Positions 57,901 to 64,000 of a DNA stretch of 64,000 nt are shown here, in pieces. The notes under the pieces were generated by a model. It saw nothing but the letters and a program-made list of their open reading frames with translations. It did no database searches and was not told the DNA's origin. Numbering within the stretch: the first letter of the stretch is position 1; each line of letters opens with the position of its first letter. The position numbers and the translations under genes are program-made. The stretch covers positions 682,001 through 746,000 of the forward strand of contig JARFXM010000002.1 of the NCBI GenBank assembly GCA_029532625.1, in the 5' to 3' direction. The DNA is from Lomentospora prolificans (Eukaryota; Ascomycota; Sordariomycetes; Microascales; Microascaceae).

Positions 57901-60900
57901 AGCCACATGGGAAAAATCACACCGCAAAGGTGAGCCTCTCGCGCACGTTGAACCCGTCAAATCCTCCCAAACCCCCTAGAAAGCCATGACCTCATGGACC
58001 CTGGGGTTTAGCGTTCAAGGATCCTCAAGATCGTTGGGCAACATGGCTGCCACGTCAGCGGCCTGATGAACACTCGCCCCCCGGCTAACTGTGTGGCCTT
58101 CTTTTTCAGCGCGTCTCACATGACCTACAGCGAACCAGGCGGCGCTTATAGGGCTCTGGTCCAGGCACCGGAGAACGCCGGCAGCTGGCGCTTGTGTGGC
58201 TGAGCAGGGCCATGCAAACATGGAGGAGCCCTGAACGACATTGCATTGCATCCATCTTGCAGCCCACGGTTTTGCGTTAAGAGAGCCACTTAGTGAAATA
58301 TCCTGGTTGGGCTGCCAACTCAGCAAGATCCTCAGCTCCAAGGCGAACGGCGAAAGAATGTCAAACTTTATCCTAGTTCTTGCAGCTGGCTGCCTCACCA
58401 GCACAGCTCGTTCGCCTCATCGTGCCAACGCATGCGTGTCTCACATTGGGGCGAGATCTAGGCAGAGGAGATCGGGGATCATGCCTGTCTGATGATTTAA
58501 TTGCAGATTCTTCTTTTTTTGAACCCCCATCGGTTGGTTGGACAAATTCTTAGCCGTGCCGAGTGGTATTTCCCCTTTTCCAAAAAGGTGGCATACGTAC
58601 CTTACTCTTCATTCCTCAGGTTCGAGTCTATTTCTACACTGTGGGCATTTTCTATTCTTTACTCTCGATTTCTAGTCTTTGCCAACTTGCCAACTCATCA
58701 ATATCGCCACAGACAAGATGCCGATAGTGCGCTCAGCCGCCCCGATGAGGTAAACCAGCCCTGAGCGGACGAAATACTAGGGGCCAAGGACCACCAACTC
58801 CGTTGAGGGGTGTGGAAGAGCAACACTCCGAATGCGCCGGTGAAGTTGGCAGCTCGAAATCCGTTGGCTGGGAGAATAGACGGTCGTTATTTATCTCGCA
58901 TTCGTATTGTCGGCGAAGCTGCGACCCCGTCACTTTTGATAGGCAAAGCGAGAATGCAAATTCCGGAGCGGAGAAGGGGGGGTGGTGGAAGAGAAATGAA
59001 TTCTAGTGGTTAGATAGAGGGAAGATCCTATTCATGTAGGTTGATGAAAACGGTCAAATATTCTTATCGAATGTGCGGAGATCGGAGGCATGCGTTGACG
59101 GAATATCACAATTCACCCTTTTCCATTCTTATGCTCAATGGTAATGCTTTGCCTCTACCCTCTCCACCATCAGCTAACAAGATGCCAATGGACTATCCCA
59201 GATGGGGCCATTCCCTACCCCCCATTTACTTGGTATTGCGCGGATAAACGCGAGCTTGGAGGCCATCCTGATCTCTGATACCCCCATCTCGCCAAACACT
59301 TGCCCCGAGGTGGCTGCAGAAAATCAGTCACTGTGCAACACGGGGACCACGGAAGGAACTTCCTCCATGGGTTTCCAAGCAGACAGGGGATTGTGGGGGT
59401 AGAAAGGGGAAAAACAGGGCAAATTAGGAACGGACTCTTCCTTTCCCTTTCCCATCGCTGTTAATGTTACAGCACTACGAAGGTATAGTCTTCTACATTT
59501 GCGAAGGAATTCATACGGGAACCTGGGCTCCTATTGCTTCCTTCGTCCCCTTAGATCCCCACATGGAAACTCGTTACGAAGGGGGCGAGAGAGTGGGAGG
59601 GGTGACATCTATGCAGCTCGAAGGAAATGGCTGGCGACGGATCGCATCTCTCGAAATTCATTCGTTGTTAATTCATGAATTCTAGCCAATCATGTATTTT
59701 ATCAGGCCGACAGTCCGATGGCCTGACCCCATCCGGTTTATAAGTGGACCCTGGGCGAATTGTAATGGCTTAGAAACACTAGGCCTCAACTTTCCCGTGG
59801 ACAGGAAACACTAGTTTCCGATGGAACTACACAAAGTCCCTCTGGGTACCGCTTGACGGGCTGGTACAACGGCGAATCAGGGAGATACCAATAGTAGACA
59901 GGTATTAGTTCCAGGCTCTGGTAGATCCCGCTCGTCGGCGCAATGGGACTGGGTGGCCCCAGAGGCTGGGGACTGTCATAGACGAGGGCAAAACTGCATG
60001 GAGACGGGAGAGGCAAGGGATGGAAATCCCCTTTTATCACCTCTGTTTGGTCGAACTAGAGCTACAGGGCCTGCTTCCAGCGGGTATTGGGGCATTTCCC
60101 AATTTAGCGGAAAATGGCAGACCAGCTTAATATGCTGTGTTATATAATGAGGAAGGAGACGGATAAAAATGAGGCGAGAACACATGATTATCAGTGTATG
60201 TGGTTTTCTTGTAGGATGGAGGCCGAGAATAGTAATATCGCGTGGCCTATATTATGGAAGCTTTCTTTTTCATGGTTGGTCCTCTTGATGGAGTGGAGGG
60301 GTGGAAGTCCACCTTTGTGGGATTCGGTTAGGATCCTCCACCCAGTCTGGAAATGCTAGTGAGATAAAGATGCTCCAGTAGCAGCTATGAGCGACGCGGA
60401 GGAGGTTATCGAGCGGGGCCCTTAGCGTAGCTACAGTCTTTTCCTTTTGGCTCTGGCTAGCGGTTAAGGTTCGCTGCGCCTGTCAAATATCCAAGCTTGA
60501 GATTGTTGATGGTTATGTCGCGTCCTCTGCGAGATTGCTCGGGATTATTGGCACCGAAGAGAACTTGGTGTGTCTCGGGGATAGGGTTGTTGCGTCATGC
60601 CCTGGATGCGAACTCGAGATTCCCTCTGCGAGATCAGCTGCACGTTAACGCTTCTGACTCGCTCCGAAACCTTCCCTCAGCCGGCAATGACGATGAGTTC
60701 GACTTCAAGGTGAGACATGCATACAGGAGATTGACGAGTCTAATTCATCTTCTTTGGACCCTGATGACCAGTCGACCTGGAATTGGCTCTGGCTTGTTCG
60801 CCAGCGGACCAGTGCTACTGGGGTTTGGTCAGTGCGCTGAGCGGACCAGACTCAACACGGAATGGCGCCCGCCAGGTGGTGTGTGGTCAGCGACGCTAGG

Positions 60901-62899
60901 GGCCAGGGGTCTCTTGAGAGGTCGCTGCTAGGGGGCTAGGCTCGCTGGCTGGCTATCAACTGGGTAGTTTATAGTGGATCAAGACCTCTGTGACTAGCCT
61001 CCATATATTGCTGGCCTGGCTGGCTATTCGTAGGACAACCCGTTGCAGCTCTTAACACTAGTGGAAGACTAGGCTAGGCTGGCATTTCCTGACAGCCAGC
61101 ATGGTGGCGAGTTTTTTCCACTTGGACGCGGCAGAGAAAATATGGAGAAGGTCGAATCATACTGCGCATGTCTCATCATCGATCTCTTCAGGAGCATCTC
61201 TCGTCTTACAGACTATGGTGCACTCCATCTTCCAAATAGAAGCCGCTCTTATGACATAAGTACAGGGAAGATGTTGAAGCTCGTGACTCGGGCGCTGACT
61301 CGCACCACAATGCGCTCAGAGAGCCGTAGGTACCCGGCAAGGAAACCACCACGGATAGCACAGCCGTTATGATACTTTGGGGAAGCTGCCCGGTTTCGAA
61401 ACTACGCACTTTCCTTCCTTTTTCTGGCAATTTCGCCTCTTACCCCTCCATATTGAAGAAGACAAAATTTCTGAGTACGGTTTTGTATCTTTTTGCCACC
61501 ACACGATCAAGACGGCCCAGAAAGCCGTTGACACCTTGAAATTCCGCCGTTCGAGCACCCGCTAGGCGAGGTCAGGGATAGCTTGTCCACAGAGTGAGCC
61601 CGCCCATCCATCTCCTAGCTTCGACCACAATTCGACGCCCATTTTCCTCCTCCCGAGTGCGGTGCGGTGCACACAACCTCGGGCGGGCCACTCCCTTCCA
61701 GGGACCATCCATGGAGATCCACTGGTTGGGTCAAACGCCAAACACGTCTATTTATCCTTCCACTGATATACTCGGGCTGTGCAGTCTAGATGGGGGACAA
61801 GCTAAAACTTTGCCCTCGTCCAGCCCAATACCGAGACAACTATAGAGGGTTTGCACTCTTTGACCGCCGGAAGTCGCGGCGGTGACGGGGTCCGCCATGA
61901 GAGGGCTGGGGTCACCTGTCGGTCGTTGCTGATGGACCCAGATGCTCAGAAACTGCGCCGTCCCGCCCATCTCTTCTGCGTATAATGTGATCCCCTATTC
62001 TGGAGGGGGGTATCATCGTCTCTTGCTCCTCGGATAGGCCTGGTGCAAGGCCTGCAGAGGGCATCGAAACAGCACGTCTCTCCGCCCAATCGCTCTGCTC
62101 ATATGCGGGTGCCGGGTTTTTATAGGACACTGCCTGCATGCACCTCCCATGGCAACGGCTTCTTAGCGCCTCTATGGGCGGAGCAAAGTCCGGCAGACAG
62201 TGCAAATGCATTTCGCTTCTGCAGGCGACGTCGCGATGGAAGGACAGTGCCATGAATTACTGAGTCCATTTTGGCTCAACGCTTGGCTCACTACCAGTCC
62301 TGAACTCATGAGAACATCAGCAGGAACAGTTGACCTGTTGTCCCCCCACGACAAACCCCCATTCTCTCGCCTCCCCCCACCCCGTCTTGAGCACCGTCAA
62401 GCTTCTCGACCAGACAGCCCGGCTCTGTTCGCTCTTGGTATCGAGGGCAATGCACCCCCCTAATATCAACTTGGTGAGGACGGGAGAGGGAATCGGACTC
62501 TGTTTCTCATTACGATGTAGCCTGTAGCCTCTCCCGATCTTTCCAGGTAAGGAGCTTGCTTCTAGGGACCTCCGGTGGTGTACCGTTGAGTCACTTTGGT
62601 TTTTTCCCGTCTTAGAGCAGTTCTCTGGCTGCCCAATCATTCCACTAGCTCGGCCTCTCCAGCCCAGGCTGGATAGGTGGACACCTAACATGGCTCCATG
62701 ATGCGTCTTTGCAGCTCGCACCCCGACCCGGCCCCAAGCAAGGGTCCAGTAGCGACGCCACACACCAATGCAAGGTAAAGATAGTAACCATCGGGGCCAA
62801 GGGAGGTATCTCTTGAAGTCACCCATGTATATCGGTACTTCGACCGTACCCTCCAACGTCCACCAGTCGCTCGCACCGCACCGCGCCGTGCCCGAATCC

Positions 62900-63945
62900 C
62901 AGGCAACTTCTGAAGCACCGCAATCACGTATATACAATGTCGCCTCTCGGCCCAGTATTTTCAACCTGCTTGTATCTCCGGGTCTTTTTCTCTTAACTCT
63001 CGCCTTTCCTCTCTGCTTGTTGCGCCGAGTCTCTCATGTAATTCTTTTTTTACCCTTTTGTTCTGTCGCCGTCTTAGATCGCTGGTCGAGCATCACAAGA
63101 GACCCTCCCACTTGAATTTAACAGTCTCCCGATCATCTTCCCCCGACGACTACACTCCCGGGTCACGAGGAACCCGTAAACGCATCCCAACAACAATCGC
63201 TTTCACGCCCGACGAGAAGCGGTTAATCGCAGTCGAGACCCTCGCGATTTATTCTCTCACCTCGCCTAGCGCTCCGTTACCGCCAGGCTGTGTTGGATGT
63301 CTTGCCCCCACACCGTTCTCCGAGGCCACTAACACACCACTTCGCTCGACTCATCACAACCACCACCACCACCTCTTCTGATCTAGTCACCCACCACTAA
63401 GCCTGCCCCGAATCATTAATACCCTTGCACTTTCATGAACACAGCGGTACCCTGTTTCGAGCACAGTTTAGGGCACATTCCGTGGCTTCCTCACATCATT
63501 TTGTGTTTTTCCGCCTCTTCTGTGTGCTTTTTTTTGGTCCTCTCGCTATATCGCTAAGACATCTCCGTGGATGCAAACCCAAGGTCACCAAGCTCTGGGA
63601 CCGTTGGACTCTCCTATCTTGGCGCGTATCCGAAGGAGGAGATTTAATATATCTTGCCGGACTTGGGCTTCTGTTACACGGCTATCAGCTTCTGGATGAA
63701 TGCTCGCTGTGTCAGCACCTAATTTCGCGCACACAGGAACTCGCTAGGTTGTCCATTCTCTCTTTCCGTCCAAGCTTCCCTTGCCATCACCGCCTCTCTG
63801 ATAAGCGCCACTAACACCGCACTAGACAATCGCTTCACCGCAATTTTCAAGTAACAAGATTTGGGCCCCGGCGTGAGAATATTTTGAATTATGACGTCGG
63901 ATTTGGCAAAGTTCTGAATTTGAAAGGGATTAATATCGGTCCAAC
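62900..63945 (+). promoter_or_regulatory. Pyrimidine-rich upstream/leader region of the right-edge gene
   Basis: Plus-strand CT-rich tracts (for example near 62.99-63.06, 63.30-63.37 and 63.48-63.55 kb) and several short upstream frames precede the start at 63946. Long CT-rich leaders with upstream frames are common before fungal regulatory genes. No transcript start can be fixed from sequence. Confidence 0.35.
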
Positions 63946-64000
63946 ATGTCGCAGAGGTTGGGCCCAAGCCCGGCTATCAAGCCAGGCAACGCGCCCCCCA
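63946..64000 (+). CDS. Start of a gene running off the right edge
   Basis: An ATG in good context (CCAACATGTC) opens MSQRLGPSPAIKPGNAPP and stays open to the window end (18 codons). The composition, rich in Pro, Gly and Ala with few hydrophobic residues, fits the disordered start of a regulatory protein. Too little is visible to name it. The pyrimidine-rich upstream DNA supports a real gene start. Confidence 0.5.
   Translation, partial: MSQRLGPSPAIKPGNAPP

Larger units (their letters stand above)
54541..63945. other. 9.4-kb stretch without a supportable gene
   Basis: No frame on either strand has a recognisable domain, signal peptide or consistent splice chain. The longest frames (plus 55821-56234 and 60497-60931, minus 62317-62964) are chance-like. 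I saw no tRNA or rRNA. It contains one large palindrome (54945-54983) and short direct repeats such as CTGGCTGGCTAT at 60945-60956 and 61016-61027. From about 62.9 kb the plus strand has many pyrimidine tracts, and a gene start lies at 63946, so the right part is probably promoter and leader DNA. Confidence 0.45.

Noticed and set aside
60497..60931. 144-aa plus-strand open frame
   Set aside because: No domain, no conserved-looking blocks and no promoter features; it sits in the gene-empty zone.
62317..62964. 215-aa minus-strand open frame
   Set aside because: Composition rich in Trp, Gly and Arg without any recognisable motif, no intron structure, and several plus-strand frames of similar quality overlap it.

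Overview
This window is nuclear DNA of a filamentous ascomycete, most likely a Sordariomycete or close relative. The evidence is spliced genes with short GT..AG introns (mostly 50-100 nt) carrying CTAAC/CTGAC-type branch points, typical Pezizomycotina gene families (vacuolar membrane protease PFF1, kinesin-14, Dcr2-like phosphatase, Ure2-type GST, NLR-like STAND protein, LysM/GH18 chitinase, DUF7136 and DUF3723 proteins) and a Tad-like LINE relic. No species can be named from sequence alone. Exon coordinates were worked out by hand from splice signals and reading frame.

Region 1 (about 1-30.4 kb) is gene-dense housekeeping DNA: a 53-aa membrane protein (-), a membrane-anchored kinase-like protein (-), a seven-exon GST (+), a coiled-coil protein (-), the branchpoint-bridging protein BBP/SF1 (+), vacuolar membrane protease (+), Mediator subunit 10 (-) head-to-head with TAF5 (+), the retromer sorting nexin Vps5 (+), mitochondrial ribosomal protein bL31m (-) head-to-head with a probably mitochondrial flavin-reductase-like protein (+), and a C-terminal-motor kinesin (+).

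Region 2 (30.4-46 kb) mixes conserved and accessory genes: an 1140-aa NLR-like protein (alpha/beta hydrolase - P-loop NTPase - TPR) on the minus strand, a candidate secreted cysteine-rich protein (-), an uncharacterised 274-aa protein (-), a Dcr2-like metallophosphoesterase (-) and a SAP-domain Tho1-like protein (+).

Region 3 (46-54.6 kb) looks like an accessory or decaying segment: a LysM/GH18 chitinase pseudogene with several lesions, an intact DUF7136 secreted protein, a LINE 3' relic, a DUF3723 relic overlapping an antisense F-box relic, and a degenerate ~93-bp minisatellite.

Region 4 (54.6-63.9 kb) has no gene I can support. It ends in pyrimidine-rich DNA and the first 18 codons of a gene that runs off the right edge, so part of it may be a very long promoter/leader. 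The most interesting items are the NLR-like protein with its atypical NTPase motifs, the cysteine-rich secreted candidate, the coding-capable 93-bp repeat, a long GC-rich palindrome near 54.96 kb, and the gene-empty upstream zone before 63.9 kb.
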